Under the pieces are notes generated by a model. That model was not told the DNA's origin, did not search any database, and worked only from the letters and a program-made list of their open reading frames with translations. A program made the translations under genes and the position numbers. Positions 38,649-48,300 of a stretch of 64,000 nt of DNA are shown piece after piece; position 1 is the stretch's first letter; every line of letters starts with the position of its first letter. The DNA comes from an uncultured Curvibacter sp. (GTDB lineage Bacteria; Pseudomonadota; Gammaproteobacteria; Burkholderiales; Burkholderiaceae_C): NCBI GenBank assembly GCA_903828535.1, contig CAIKMN010000031.1:173343-237342 (forward strand). The letters run 5' to 3'.

Positions 38649-40073
38649 TTAAGCGTGTTGCGGAATTCGCACTTCAACCACGTGGCCGGTCGAAGCGGTT
38701 TTCCAAACGTTCCAAGCCATGATCAACATGCCGCCGAGGTACAACACGCCGCCTGCCACCCGCACCATGTAGAAGGGCAAGGTGGCCTTCACGCTTTCTA
38801 CAAAGGTGTAAGTCAAGGTGCCGTCGGGGTTGATGGCGCGCCACATCAGGCCTTGCATGACGCCGGCAATCCACATCGCGGCAATGTAGAGCACGATGCC
38901 AATGGTGCATACCCAGAAATGGATTTCAATGGCCTTGATAGAGTACATCTGCTTTTGACCAAACAACCGGGGAATCAGGTAATACAAGGTGCCCATCGAT
39001 ACCAAGCCAACCCAACCCAAAGCACCCGAGTGCACGTGGCCGATGGTCCAGTCGGTGTAGTGGCTCAAGGAATTGACGGTTTTGATGGCCATCATCGGGC
39101 CTTCAAAGGTGCTCATGCCGTAGAAGGACAAGGACACGATCAGGAAGCGCAAGACGGGGTCATCGCGCAACTTGTGCCAAGCACCCGATAAGGTCATGAC
39201 ACCGTTAATCATGCCGCCCCAACTGGGCGCCAACAAGATCAAAGAAAACACCATGCCCAGGGACTGAGTCCAGTCAGGCAAAGCGGTGTAATGGAGGTGG
39301 TGCGGACCCGCCCACATATAGGTGAAGATCAGCGCCCAGAAGTGGACAATCGACAAGCGATAGGAGTAAACAGGCCGCTCAGCTTGCTTGGGGATGAAGT
39401 AGTACATCATGCCCAAAAAGCCCGCGGTCAAGAAAAAGCCCACGGCGTTGTGGCCATACCACCATTGCACCATCGCGTCTTGAACACCCGCGTAGGCCGA
39501 GTAAGACTTCATCCAACCTGCCGGCACCTCCGCGCTGTTAACGATGTGCAACAACGCCACGGTGATGATAAAAGCGGCAAAGAACCAATTGGCCACATAA
39601 ATGTGCTTGACCCGCCGAATGGCCAAGGTACCGAAAAAGACCACCGCATAAGCCACCCAGACCACCGCAATGAGGATGTCAATGGGCCATTCGAGTTCAG
39701 CATATTCTTTGCTGGTGGTGTAGCCCAGCGGCAAGCTGATGGCGGCCGCCACAATCACAACTTGCCAGCCCCAAAACACGAAAGAAGCCAGTTTGCCGGC
39801 AAACAACCTCACCTGACAGGTGCGTTGCACGACGTAAAAGCTGCTGGCCATCAAAACGCAGCCGCCAAAGGCGAAAATCACCGCATTGGTGTGCAAGGGG
39901 CGCAAGCGGCCATAAGACAACCAAGGAATGCCATTGATCAGCTCCGGCCAGGTGAGTTGGCTGGCAATGACTACACCGACCAACATGCCGACCACACCCC
40001 AAACGACGGCCATGACAGCGAACTGTCGGACGGCCTTGTCGTCATAGACTGCATTTGAAACAATTGAATTCAT
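38649..40073 (-). CDS. ccoN: cbb3-type cytochrome c oxidase catalytic subunit I
   Basis: 474 residues from ATG 40073 (SD GAGG 8 bp upstream; an earlier TTG at 40085 is unlikely). Twelve helices. The active-site histidines are visible: [10 protein letters not shown] and [14 protein letters not shown] for Cu[12 protein letters not shown] near the high-spin heme, and [10 protein letters not shown] for low-spin heme ligation. It is the first gene of the operon, 52 bp downstream of a perfect FNR box, so it should be induced at low oxygen. Confidence 0.97.
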   Translation of the reverse strand: MNSIVSNAVYDDKAVRQFAVMAVVWGVVGMLVGVVIASQLTWPELINGIPWLSYGRLRPLHTNAVIFAFGGCVLMASSFYVVQRTCQVRLFAGKLASFVFWGWQVVIVAAAISLPLGYTTSKEYAELEWPIDILIAVVWVAYAVVFFGTLAIRRVKHIYVANWFFAAFIITVALLHIVNSAEVPAGWMKSYSAYAGVQDAMVQWWYGHNAVGFFLTAGFLGMMYYFIPKQAERPVYSYRLSIVHFWALIFTYMWAGPHHLHYTALPDWTQSLGMVFSLILLAPSWGGMINGVMTLSGAWHKLRDDPVLRFLIVSLSFYGMSTFEGPMMAIKTVNSLSHYTDWTIGHVHSGALGWVGLVSMGTLYYLIPRLFGQKQMYSIKAIEIHFWVCTIGIVLYIAAMWIAGVMQGLMWRAINPDGTLTYTFVESVKATLPFYMVRVAGGVLYLGGMLIMAWNVWKTASTGHVVEVRIPQHA

Positions 40074-40125
40074 TAAGCACCTCAAAGTTACGCTTTGAGT
40101 GTGCGTGAAGGGGCCGATATAGACC

Positions 40126-40139
40126 TTGATTCAGATCAA
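40126..40139 (-). promoter_or_regulatory. Perfect FNR box in front of ccoNOQP
   Basis: TTGAT-TCAG-ATCAA, matching the FNR consensus exactly at all ten specified bases. It overlaps the last three bases of ccoS, so ccoS can only lie upstream of this promoter. Confidence 0.92.
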
Positions 40140-40273
40140 TCGTCTTGCAATATCCGGCTGGCTTCTTGATCGATGCCCTCAAATTGGCCCCTTTCGACGG
40201 CCCACCACAGCCCGGCCAAAATGGCCAAGACCAGCACGACCGACAAAGGAACCAGCAAGAAAAGAATGTCCAT
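40136..40273 (-). CDS. ccoS: cbb3 oxidase maturation protein CcoS/FixS
   Basis: A 45-residue gene read directly: MDILFLLVPLSVVLVLAILA... with one transmembrane helix (about 3-25) and the typical tail GLWWAVERGQFEGIDQEA. The WAV-x-RGQFE-DLE pattern is FixS. It follows ccoI by 15 bp and its stop codon lies inside the ccoN FNR box. CcoS is needed for cofactor insertion into cbb3 oxidase. Confidence 0.88.
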   Translation of the reverse strand: MDILFLLVPLSVVLVLAILAGLWWAVERGQFEGIDQEASRILQDD

Positions 40274-40288
40274 GGGGTGAAGCTTAAC

Positions 40289-42733
40289 TCAGAGCACCAC
40301 GGGGTTTTCGGCCCGTCCCGACCAAGACAAACGCGCCGCATTCAACACCACGACCAGCGAACTGGTCGCCATCCCCAAGCCCGCCAACCAAGCCGGCAAA
40401 TACCCCAAGATGGCCATTGGCACGCAGAGGGCGTTATAAAGCGCTGCCCAAATCAGGTTCTGCTTCACCACCCTCAAGGTACGACGAGCCAACTGGATGG
40501 TTTTGGGCACCTGCAAGAGTTGGGCGCTCAACAGCACCATGTCGCTGCGCGTGCGGGCAATGGGCACCGCCTCACCAAAGGCCATGGACACTTGGGCACC
40601 CGCCAGAACGGGGCCGTCGTTGAAGCCGTCGCCCACCATCAGGGTGCGGTGACCGGCCTTTTGCCAAGCTTGCAATTGGGTCAATTTGTCTTCAGGGGTA
40701 CAGCCACCAAAGGCCAAATCGGGCGCAATGCCCAACTCGGCCGCCACTTCTTTGGCGGCTTCGGGGCGGTCACCGGACAACAAGGCCACACTCAGGCCCA
40801 GCGCTTGCAAGGCCTGGACGGCAGCTTGGGCATCGGGGCGCAGCAGCTCAGCGCCTTCAAAGGTGGCCAACCAGCCTTGTGCATCGCTTAAGTAAACGCG
40901 GTGGCGTCCGGGGGCGACCGGCCCACCGGCGGCAGAACCAGGGCTTAAATCGACGCCGCACCAAGCGGCAGAGCCCAAGCGCCAGCCGCCTGCAGCGGAC
41001 AGCCCTTGCCCAGCGGTTTCGCTGACTTCTTTGATTTCCATCGGCGCCCAGACGTCATGGCGCTCCATTTTTGAACCCGAGCTACCACTGGATGCGGGGG
41101 AAGCGGCATCGGAATTTTGGGCCAAAATGTTGACCAAAGGGTGCTTCGACGGGCTGTTTTGCAGCTCGCCGGCCCGCACCAAGGCGCGTGACAAGGGGTG
41201 CAATGAATGCGCTGCCAAAGCCGCACCCGCCCACAAAGCTTGCGGGGGGGTCACGCCCTGACGGACCCAGGTTTGATCGATGCGCAAGGCGTCTTGTGTC
41301 AGGGTGCCGGTTTTGTCAAACACAACGCGGTCGACGCCGGCCAACGTTTCAAGGGCTTGAAGGTGTTGCACCAAAACGCCGCCCCGAGCCAGTCGCCCGG
41401 CGGCCGCCAACATGGCCACGGGCGTGGCCAAAGACAGCGCACAGGGGCAGGTGACGATCAAGACCGACACAGCCACCATCAAACCATGGTTCGGGCTGAC
41501 GCGCCAGCCAAACACCGCGGCGAAAAAGGCGGCCAACAACACCAACCACAAAAACGGGGTGGCGACGCGGTCGGCCAGCTGCGCGAGACGGGGTTTTTCC
41601 AAGGCGGCTTGCGACATCAAATCGACGATGGCAGCCAAACGAGTGTCTTTTCCCAAGCGCAGCACACGAATCCAAACGGCGCTTTGCAGGTTGTGTGCGC
41701 CCGAGGTGGTGCTTGCACCGGGGGCGTAGTGCACCGGAGCGGACTCGCCGGTCAGCAAGGCTTCATCGGCCCAAGTGTCCCCACTCAGTACCTCGCCGTC
41801 GGCCGGAAAAGCCTCGCCGGGCAAGACCCGGACTTCGTCGCCCACGCGCAACTCGCGCAAGGCCACGCGTTGGTTGGGCTCGCCGTTCTGACCCCGCCGC
41901 TCGACGCTTTCAGGCAAGCGGTTCATCAACACATCCAAGGCGCCCGCCGTTCTGTTTTTGAGGCGTTGCTCCAACCAGCGGGCGCTGAGCAAAAAGAACA
42001 CAAACATGCTCATCGAATCGAAATAAACCTCGTCCCCAAAGACACCGTTGGGATCGAAGGTGGCGGCCGTGCTGACACCAAAGGTGACGAGCAAGCCCAA
42101 CGCCACGGGCAAGTCCATGCTGATGCTGCGGTGCGTGAGGTCGCGCCAAGCGCTTTCAAAAAAAGGCCAGCATGAAAAGAAAAGCAGCGGCAAGGTCAGC
42201 ACCCAACCGGCCCAGTGCATCAGGTGCAGGCTGTCGGTGGACATGTCGCCGGGCAGCGCTGAATACGTCGGGTAGGCGTACATCATGACCTGCATCATGC
42301 AAAGCGCGGCCACCAACCAACGCCACAAAGCGCGGCGCTCTTCGGTTTTACGCTGGTCCACCAAGCTGGCGTCGTTGGCGGGCAAGATGCCGTAACCCGC
42401 GGCTCGCACCGCGCCCATCCAATCCGAGGGCTTGATTTGCCCCGATCGCCAGACGACTTGGGCGCGGCCCGTCGCGGCGTTGACCTGGGCTTGAATCACC
42501 CCCGGCAAGGCGGTCATGGCACGCTCGACGGTCAAGGCACAGGCCGCGCAGTGCATGCCTTGAACCGTGACCTGCGATTGCCACGTTGCTGAATCGGGGG
42601 TCGAATCATTGAAGGGCTTGCCAAACGCCACCCACTCTTGCGGGTCGTCAAGCACGGCAAAGTCGGCTGTTTGGGCGGCGCAAACGCGGTCTTGAGGGTT
42701 GGTTAAAGCGGGAGGCGGACTGGAGTGGGGCAT
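40289..42733 (-). CDS. ccoI: Cu+-transporting P1B-type ATPase CcoI/FixI
   Basis: 814 residues. The N-terminal heavy-metal domain has GMHCAAC (Cys62, Cys65); the membrane site is CPC in IVTCPCALSLATP; the phosphorylation site is DKTGTLT; the HP motif is SLHPLSRAL; and GDGFNDGPVLAG is the hinge. The position in front of ccoS and ccoN identifies it as CcoI, which exports copper for cbb3 assembly. A Ser/Ala-rich insertion (SPASSGSSGSK) sits inside the nucleotide-binding domain, a feature I do not recall from typical CcoI. Confidence 0.94.
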   Translation of the reverse strand: MPHSSPPPALTNPQDRVCAAQTADFAVLDDPQEWVAFGKPFNDSTPDSATWQSQVTVQGMHCAACALTVERAMTALPGVIQAQVNAATGRAQVVWRSGQIKPSDWMGAVRAAGYGILPANDASLVDQRKTEERRALWRWLVAALCMMQVMMYAYPTYSALPGDMSTDSLHLMHWAGWVLTLPLLFFSCWPFFESAWRDLTHRSISMDLPVALGLLVTFGVSTAATFDPNGVFGDEVYFDSMSMFVFFLLSARWLEQRLKNRTAGALDVLMNRLPESVERRGQNGEPNQRVALRELRVGDEVRVLPGEAFPADGEVLSGDTWADEALLTGESAPVHYAPGASTTSGAHNLQSAVWIRVLRLGKDTRLAAIVDLMSQAALEKPRLAQLADRVATPFLWLVLLAAFFAAVFGWRVSPNHGLMVAVSVLIVTCPCALSLATPVAMLAAAGRLARGGVLVQHLQALETLAGVDRVVFDKTGTLTQDALRIDQTWVRQGVTPPQALWAGAALAAHSLHPLSRALVRAGELQNSPSKHPLVNILAQNSDAASPASSGSSGSKMERHDVWAPMEIKEVSETAGQGLSAAGGWRLGSAAWCGVDLSPGSAAGGPVAPGRHRVYLSDAQGWLATFEGAELLRPDAQAAVQALQALGLSVALLSGDRPEAAKEVAAELGIAPDLAFGGCTPEDKLTQLQAWQKAGHRTLMVGDGFNDGPVLAGAQVSMAFGEAVPIARTRSDMVLLSAQLLQVPKTIQLARRTLRVVKQNLIWAALYNALCVPMAILGYLPAWLAGLGMATSSLVVVLNAARLSWSGRAENPVVL

Positions 42734-42778
42734 GCGATTGAGCTTAAGCCAAATCCTGAGCCCCTTGTTTGATGTGGG

Positions 42779-43522
42779 TCAAGCGGTTTGGTGGCCCATC
42801 ACCTTGCTCAAAAAGACCTGCGTGCGCTCAGCGCGCGCGGCCGGATTGCCAAAAAATTCAGCGGTGGTGCAGTCTTCCAGAATGGCGCCTGCATCCATAA
42901 AAATAACGCGGTCACTGACCTGGCGCGCAAAACCCATTTCATGGGTCACGACCATCATCGTCATGCCGTCGTGGGCCAAGCCAACCATGACTTCCAGCAC
43001 CTCGCCGACCATTTCCGGGTCTAGCGCCGAGGTGGGTTCGTCAAACAACATGGCCTGCGGGTCCATGCACAACGCACGCGCAATGGCCACGCGCTGTTGC
43101 TGCCCCCCCGACAACTGGGACGGAAATTTGTAGCTGTGCGCTGCCAACCCGACCCGGTCCAAGTAGGCCAGGGCCTTGGCTTTGGCCTCGGATTCAGATC
43201 GGTTCAAGACCTTTTGTGGGGCCAGCATCAGGTTGTCTAAAACACTCAAATGCGGGAACAACTCAAAATTTTGAAACACCATGCCGACCCGGCTGCGCAA
43301 AGCGGCTTGGTCGGTTTTGGGGTCGTGCACTGAAACGTCGCCCAACAAAATTTTTCCTTGCTGAATCGACTCCAAGGCGTTGACGGTTTTGATCAACGTC
43401 GACTTGCCGGAGCCTGAGGGCCCGCAAACCACCACCACCTCGCCTTTGTCGACCCGCGTGGTGCAATCTTTGAGCACCTGAAATTGGCCGTACCACTTGG
43501 AAACATGTTGGATTTCAATCAT
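42779..43522 (-). CDS. gltL: Amino-acid ABC transporter ATPase (GltL/GlnQ-type)
   Basis: 247 residues. Walker [11 protein letters not shown]-loop, signature [15 protein letters not shown], Walker [14 protein letters not shown] and H-loop THEMGFAR are complete; the [13 protein letters not shown] pattern is typical of polar amino-acid importers. It overlaps gltK by 4 bp and closes the operon. Glutamate/aspartate specificity is inferred from the neighbouring subunits. Confidence 0.93.
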   Translation of the reverse strand: MIEIQHVSKWYGQFQVLKDCTTRVDKGEVVVVCGPSGSGKSTLIKTVNALESIQQGKILLGDVSVHDPKTDQAALRSRVGMVFQNFELFPHLSVLDNLMLAPQKVLNRSESEAKAKALAYLDRVGLAAHSYKFPSQLSGGQQQRVAIARALCMDPQAMLFDEPTSALDPEMVGEVLEVMVGLAHDGMTMMVVTHEMGFARQVSDRVIFMDAGAILEDCTTAEFFGNPAARAERTQVFLSKVMGHQTA

Positions 43523-44196
43523 GCCGCGCCCACTCTTTCTCTTGTCATGACTTTGACCGCACGCGACAAAGCAAAGCAGATCACAAAATAAACCAAAGCC
43601 GCCATCATGTAGACCTCAATCGGACGCCCATAATTTTTGCCTGCGGTCTCAAAGCCCTTGAGCAAATCGTAAGCGCCAATGGCATACACCAAGGACGTGT
43701 CTTGAAACAGCACAATGGTCTGCGTCAACAGCACCGGCACCATGTTGCGAAAGGCCTGCGGCAGCACCACATAACGAAGCGCTTGCGTGTGGCTCAAGCC
43801 CAAAGCCTTGGCGGCGTTGGTCTGCCCAACGCCCACCGACTGCAGGCCGGAGCGCACAATTTCACTGAAATAGGCGGCTTCGAACGCAGTGAACGTGATG
43901 AAGGCCGACCACTCGGCGCCAATCGGTTTTCCAATCAAAAAGGGCACCAACAAATAGAACCACAAAATCACCATCACCAAGGGCACACTGCGCATGACGT
44001 TCACATAGGTCGCCGCGGCCATGCGCATCCAGGCCACGGAAGAGCGTCGCATCAAGGCCAGGCCCGTGCCAAAGAAAGTGCCCCCCACAGAGGCGACGAG
44101 CGTCAAGGTCAGGCTGAACAACAAGCCCTTGAGGATGAAGTCGTGGAACAAACCCCAGGTGTAAAAGGACAGGTCGAGGTTCATGGCTGGGTTCAT
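43519..44196 (-). CDS. gltK: Amino-acid ABC transporter permease (GltK-like)
   Basis: 225 residues from ATG 44196, which overlaps the gltJ stop as ATGA. Five helices, with the EAA loop [40 protein letters not shown]. The [14 protein letters not shown] start of the domain fits His/Glu/Gln-family permeases. Pairs with GltJ to form the pore. Confidence 0.92.
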   Translation of the reverse strand: MNPAMNLDLSFYTWGLFHDFILKGLLFSLTLTLVASVGGTFFGTGLALMRRSSVAWMRMAAATYVNVMRSVPLVMVILWFYLLVPFLIGKPIGAEWSAFITFTAFEAAYFSEIVRSGLQSVGVGQTNAAKALGLSHTQALRYVVLPQAFRNMVPVLLTQTIVLFQDTSLVYAIGAYDLLKGFETAGKNYGRPIEVYMMAALVYFVICFALSRAVKVMTRERVGAA

Positions 44197-44888
44197 GCCC
44201 ATTTCGCCTTGGCGGCGATGCCCGTCATCAGCGCGTAAACCATGAAGGCCGTGAAGGCATACAAACCCGTCACCAACAAATAGACTTCAATGCCGCGGGA
44301 GGTTTCCTCTTGGGCTTGCATGGCGAACAGCGTCAACTCCGACACCGAGACGGCAAAGGCGACTGAAGAGTTCTTAACGATGCTCATGGCCTCGCTGGTC
44401 AAGGCCGGCCACATGATGCGGCCCACTTGAGGCAACAACACATAACGAAAACTTTGGCCATTCGACAGGCCCAAAGCCGTGGCCGCTGCGCGTTGGCCCT
44501 TGGCCAATGCCCCCATGCCTGAGCGCACTTGTTCAGCAATGCGGGCCGAGGTGAACAGCCCAATCGCCATCACCGCCAGCAAGAAGGGAGAAAAGTGCCG
44601 AAACACCGGGAACAGCATGGGCAGAACGTGGTACCACAGGAAAACCTGCACCAACAAGGGGATGTTGCGAAACAACTCCACCCAAGCGGTCGCCAAACCG
44701 GCTGCCCAACCCTTGTCATTGCCACGCCAAGTGCGCACCAAGCCGATGGCCACCCCCACCACCAGGGCCACACACCAGGCAAGGCCGGCCACCGCCAACG
44801 TCCAGCCCCAGGCTGAGAACAGCCATTGCCAATAGGTGGGGTCCGCGCCGCCAGGGTCGTCGAATAAGAATTCCCAGTGCCAAGACAT
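44193..44888 (-). CDS. gltJ: Amino-acid ABC transporter permease (GltJ-like)
   Basis: 231 residues. EAA loop RSGMGALAKGQRAAATALGLSNGQSFRYVLLPQVGRIMWP, with five predicted helices. The sequence WLFSAWGWTLAVAGLAW near the start matches GltJ of the glutamate/aspartate importer. It begins 31 bp after gltI and is coupled to gltK. Confidence 0.92.
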   Translation of the reverse strand: MSWHWEFLFDDPGGADPTYWQWLFSAWGWTLAVAGLAWCVALVVGVAIGLVRTWRGNDKGWAAGLATAWVELFRNIPLLVQVFLWYHVLPMLFPVFRHFSPFLLAVMAIGLFTSARIAEQVRSGMGALAKGQRAAATALGLSNGQSFRYVLLPQVGRIMWPALTSEAMSIVKNSSVAFAVSVSELTLFAMQAQEETSRGIEVYLLVTGLYAFTAFMVYALMTGIAAKAKWA

Positions 44889-44919
44889 CAGCGCAGCTTG
44901 GTGAATGGACGATGTGGGC

Positions 44920-45864
44920 TTATTTCTTTTGGTAGGCTTCAGCCGGCTTGTCGTTCGGGCTGGCCCAAGCTTGGCGGGTGTTTTCGCTGGCGGCCAAATT
45001 CAGGCGTTGGCCTTTGGGTGGGATGGGCTGCATGAACCACTTGTCATACAACTTGGCCAACTCGCCGCTTTTGGCCATGGCAGCGATGGTGTCGTCACCA
45101 ATTTTCTTGAAAGCGGGGTCGTCTTTGCGCACCATGATGGCAATGGGCTCGATGCTCAAAACTTCACCGGTGATTTTGAAATTGGCAGGGTTTTTAGACA
45201 AAGCAATGTTGCCGGCCAAAATTTGACCATCCATCACAAACGCGTCTGCCCGACCAGATTCGAGCAACAAAAAGCTGTCCGCGTGGTCTTTGCCAAAAAT
45301 TTCATTGAAGTTAATGCCGTCAGCGCGCTCGTGTTTGCGCAGCAACTGAACCGAGGTGGTGCCGGTGGTGGTGGCCACGTTTTTGCCGGCCAATTGGGCA
45401 ATGGAGTTGATGCCAGAGTCGGCACGCACGGCGGTGCGCACTTCTTCCACATAGGCGGTATTCAAGAAAGCCACGTCCCGTTGGCGCGTGGCGTTGTTGG
45501 TGGTGGAGCCACACTCAATGTCCACGGTGCCGTTTTGCACCAATGGCAAACGATTTTGCGAAGTCACCACTTGGTACTTCACTTCCAATTTTTTGCCGAC
45601 CGCCTTTTCGACGTTGGCAATGATGGCGTTGCACAACTCCACGTGATAACCGGTGTAAACGCCATTACCCAAGGTGTAAGACAGCGCGCCTGAAGAATCG
45701 CGAACGCCCATGGTGATGGCACCGGCGGCCTTGACCTTGGCCAAGGTGTCGCTGCTCTGAGCCTGTGCCACAGTACCGGCGGCACAAAAGCCAGCCGCCA
45801 ACAACACGCTGATTAACTGGCGTTGAAATCCAACAAATGAAGGGGGTTTGAGCCAATGGTTCAT
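44920..45864 (-). CDS. gltI: Glutamate/aspartate ABC transporter substrate-binding protein
   Basis: 314-residue periplasmic binding protein (SBP_bac_3 fold). Signal peptide cleavage near GTVAQA-QS (residue 35). Binding-site motifs: GVRDSSGALSYTLGNGVYTGYHVELC, DIECGSTTNNATRQRDVAFLNTAYVEEVRTAVR, and TGTTSVQLLRKHERADGIN; the ECGSTTNN segment is characteristic of GltI-type proteins. First gene of gltIJKL. Confidence 0.93.
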   Translation of the reverse strand: MNHWLKPPSFVGFQRQLISVLLAAGFCAAGTVAQAQSSDTLAKVKAAGAITMGVRDSSGALSYTLGNGVYTGYHVELCNAIIANVEKAVGKKLEVKYQVVTSQNRLPLVQNGTVDIECGSTTNNATRQRDVAFLNTAYVEEVRTAVRADSGINSIAQLAGKNVATTTGTTSVQLLRKHERADGINFNEIFGKDHADSFLLLESGRADAFVMDGQILAGNIALSKNPANFKITGEVLSIEPIAIMVRKDDPAFKKIGDDTIAAMAKSGELAKLYDKWFMQPIPPKGQRLNLAASENTRQAWASPNDKPAEAYQKK

Positions 45865-45874
45865 GACAAGATCC

Positions 45875-45898
45875 TTAGAGGTGCCGGGAGGCCTCTAA
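45875..45898 (-). promoter_or_regulatory. Leader hairpin overlapping the gltI Shine-Dalgarno sequence
   Basis: On the minus strand TTAGAGG and CCTCTAA form a 7-bp stem with a 10-base loop; the end of the 3' arm (TAA) is part of TAAGGA, the gltI ribosome binding site, 10 bp before the start. Folding could limit translation. It is a small hairpin and may be incidental. Confidence 0.4.
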
Positions 45899-45932
45899 TT
45901 TAGCAGAAGCCCAGCGGCTGTTACAAAAAGCA

Positions 45933-46772
45933 TTAAAAGGTTTCTACGACCACTCGACGCAAGGTCGGTGTGATTTCGGGCATCACGCCAAACCACGCCT
46001 TGAAAGCGGGACGGGCCTGGTTGAGCAACATCCCCAAGCCATTCACCACGGGATTGCCCCGCAAACGAGCGTGCTGGAGCAAGGCCGTTTCCAACGGAAT
46101 GTAAATCGCGTCTGAGACCAGGGCTTGCTCAGGCAAAGCGGCCAAGGAAACAGCCAACTCGGGTTGGCCGTGCATGCCTTGGTTGGTGGTGTTCACCAAC
46201 AAGGCCAAGCCGGCCATGGCGTCGTTGCGCTCGGCCCAATCCAGCACCTTCACACGGGGGCCAAATTCGTCGGCCAAGGCTTGCGCCTTTTCACGGGTTC
46301 GGTTGACCAAACGCACTTCAGGTGCGCCTTCGTTGAGCAAGCTCAGCACGATGGCGCGGGCAGCGCCACCGGCGCCCAGCACCAAGGCCGGGCCGGCGTC
46401 GCCTCGCCAATCGGGTTGGGCATCACGCAGGCTTTGGATATAGCCAAAACCGTCGTTGTTATACCCATGCAGAGACCCGTCGGGCTGCACCACAATGGTG
46501 TTGATGGCGCCCATGGCCTTGGCGACAGGGTCCACAAAGTCCATCATTTTCATGGCGTTGACTTTGTACGGAATGGTCACATTGCAACCCGCAAAACCCA
46601 AAGCGGGCAGGCCCCGAATGGCGGCTTCAAAATTTTCTGGCTGAACCGGCAGCAGGGCATAGGCGCCGCGCAAACCGTACTGGGCAATCCAGTGGTTGTG
46701 AATCACAGGGGAACGCGAGTGGGCCACGGGCCAACCCATGACGCCCGCCAACACAAATTTTTGATCTGCCAT
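45933..46772 (-). CDS. aroE: Shikimate dehydrogenase
   Basis: NADPH-dependent reduction of 3-dehydroshikimate in aromatic amino-acid synthesis. 279 residues. Substrate motif HSRSPVIHN (18-26), NVTIPYK with the catalytic Lys (residue 70), GYNNDGFGY with the partner Asp, NADPH loop LGAGGAARAIV (133-143) and NRTREKA (NADP-phosphate contact) are all present. It is downstream of the porin gene in the same direction, separated by 74 bp. Confidence 0.96.
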   Translation of the reverse strand: MADQKFVLAGVMGWPVAHSRSPVIHNHWIAQYGLRGAYALLPVQPENFEAAIRGLPALGFAGCNVTIPYKVNAMKMMDFVDPVAKAMGAINTIVVQPDGSLHGYNNDGFGYIQSLRDAQPDWRGDAGPALVLGAGGAARAIVLSLLNEGAPEVRLVNRTREKAQALADEFGPRVKVLDWAERNDAMAGLALLVNTTNQGMHGQPELAVSLAALPEQALVSDAIYIPLETALLQHARLRGNPVVNGLGMLLNQARPAFKAWFGVMPEITPTLRRVVVETF

Positions 46773-46787
46773 TTATTGCCACGCTGG

Positions 46788-46851
46788 TTTGATTTGAATG
46801 AAATAACCCCGTTCAGTTTACTTTTATTGCTGCAGGTTTTCATTCATCAAA
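46788..46851 (-). other. Imperfect inverted repeat between the porin and aroE genes
   Basis: TTTGAT-TT-GAATGAAA (46788-46803) pairs with TTTCATTCATCAAA (46838-46851), 14 bp with a two-base bulge and a loop of about 34 bases. The right arm covers the porin stop codon. It may act in termination after the porin gene; the loop is too long for a standard terminator. Confidence 0.4.
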
Positions 46852-48125
46852 AGGAATGCCGCATCCCCACACCCAGGGACAGGTGATTGGGGTAGGCATT
46901 CGACCAAGCCGGGCCGGCCAAATGCCAGAAGGTGGCATTGAAATAAACGTCGGTGCGCTTGCTCAAACGCTCGATGATTTCGCCCACATAATATTTGGCC
47001 ATGCTGGCGTCAAAATGGCTGCCTGTCGGGCCGTTGAGGCGGGTGGTGCGCTCATAAAACCCGCCGTTCAGGGTGAGAGAGGGCTTGAGCAAATAGCCGG
47101 CGCCAATCCAAGCCATGTTCTCATTTCGCGGCAAGGTGTCGTCAAAGTTGTTGTTGCCCAAGGCGGCCCCGCCGCTCAAGCCATTCATGGACTCGTCGAT
47201 CGCGAAATGGCCCGGCGACGGCGCCAACGCCATGATCCGCTCCCAGCCCCCTTTGAGCGTCAACGCTGGGGTGGCGTCCCACGACGCCAACCCACCCAGC
47301 GTCTTGGTGTTGGCAAATTGAACGGTCAAGAAGCCTGCAAAACTTCCCATGGGGGGCAATTGCGCATCGGTGTCCCGTCCACCAATCAAGGCGAGACGGA
47401 CAGGGCTCAAATCTAAATAAACCGCCCCCGCATAGGCTTGCCGAACGGTACCCGTGTCAGGCAGTCGGTACATCACAGAGGCTTTGAGGCGCTGGTGTGG
47501 CGCCAGCGTGTAGTTGACTGAATTTTCCCAACGCGACTCGGAAGTGAAACCGCCGCCGGCATAGCCGCCGTTAAAAGCCAAGGGGTCCATGAAGCCCGAG
47601 TTGACGTCAAATTGAGACAAAGCCATGGCCATGGGGTTGGCTTGAAGACCCAAACGCACCTCGCCCCAAATGGCGTTCTTGAGACCGACGTTGGCTTCAC
47701 GGGCAAACAACTTGCCATCAAAAGGGGCCGATGGCGGATCGGAAACCGTGATGCGGCCATTCGGCGCCTTGCCGTTGGCGGCGTTGAAGCCGGACTCCAA
47801 AGTGAACACGGCCGACCAGCCGCCGCCCCAAAGCTCTTGGCCTTTAAAGCCCAGGCGCGAAGGCGACAAGCCGCCACTGAGCAACCCCACGTCGTGGGCT
47901 GTGGCCTTGCTCAGGCCCACCACCGCGCCTTGGTGTGACACCCCATTCAGCGCCAGGTCCATCGTGCCGTAAATCTGGCTTTCAGCTTTTGCCAAGGGGG
48001 GGGAGGCCCCAGAAAGTGCCCCCCAATACGAGGCAAAAATTCAGGCAAAAATTCACGCGAAACTTTAGGCAGAACTTGGGGCTCGCCTTGTTGGCCATCG
48101 CCGAAGCCCGTTGGGGGGTTTTCAT
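46847..48125 (-). CDS. Porin (Gram-negative trimeric type); signal peptide and mature frame separated by a C8 tract
   Basis: Residues of the mature frame (46847-47995 on the minus strand) begin AESQIYGTMDLALNG and end in GVGMRHSF, a typical betaproteobacterial porin with terminal Phe. That frame has no usable start: only a TTG inside the C tract region, and an in-frame TGA lies just upstream. The +1 frame starts at ATG 48125 with a plausible SD (GGAG, 10 bp upstream) and encodes a textbook signal peptide ending ...GLPP; removing one C from the C8 run at 47996-48003 would join it to LAKA-ESQIYG with an A-K-A cleavage site. As written, translation from 48125 stops at GKS. So this is a slippage-controlled gene, an assembly error, or a young pseudogene. 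Confidence 0.85.
47996..48003 (-). repeat. C8 homopolymer at the signal-peptide/mature junction of the porin
   Basis: Eight consecutive C on the coding strand (G on the plus strand). With seven, the porin is in frame from ATG 48125; with eight (as here) it stops after about 46 codons; with ten it would be in frame again. Confidence 0.95.
48037..48078 (-). repeat. 12-bp repeats coding the hydrophobic core of the porin signal peptide
   Basis: Four successive 12-bp units encode KFCL, KFRV, NFCL and NFCL; the last two units (AATTTTTGCCTG / AATTTTTGCCTC) differ by one base. Units add or remove four residues without changing frame, giving a second possible length variation beside the C8 tract. Confidence 0.75.
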
Positions 48126-48300
48126 GGGAATCAATCTCCGTGGACCTTTTAAGTCTAGGAGCGAGGGCCCCTGGCAAGTTCGAAGCATCTTGCTCGCATG
48201 GCCAGCGCTCAGCGTAAGGATTTGTAGCCATCGACGCCTCAACAAACTTCAATCAGGCGTCGGTTTTTAAGGACACCCTCCGCTGACGGTTTAACATTGA

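Noticed and set aside
42734..42778. FNR-like site (TTGAGC...GCCAA) before ccoI
   Set aside because: Only weak agreement with TTGAT-N4-ATCAA, with central positions wrong.
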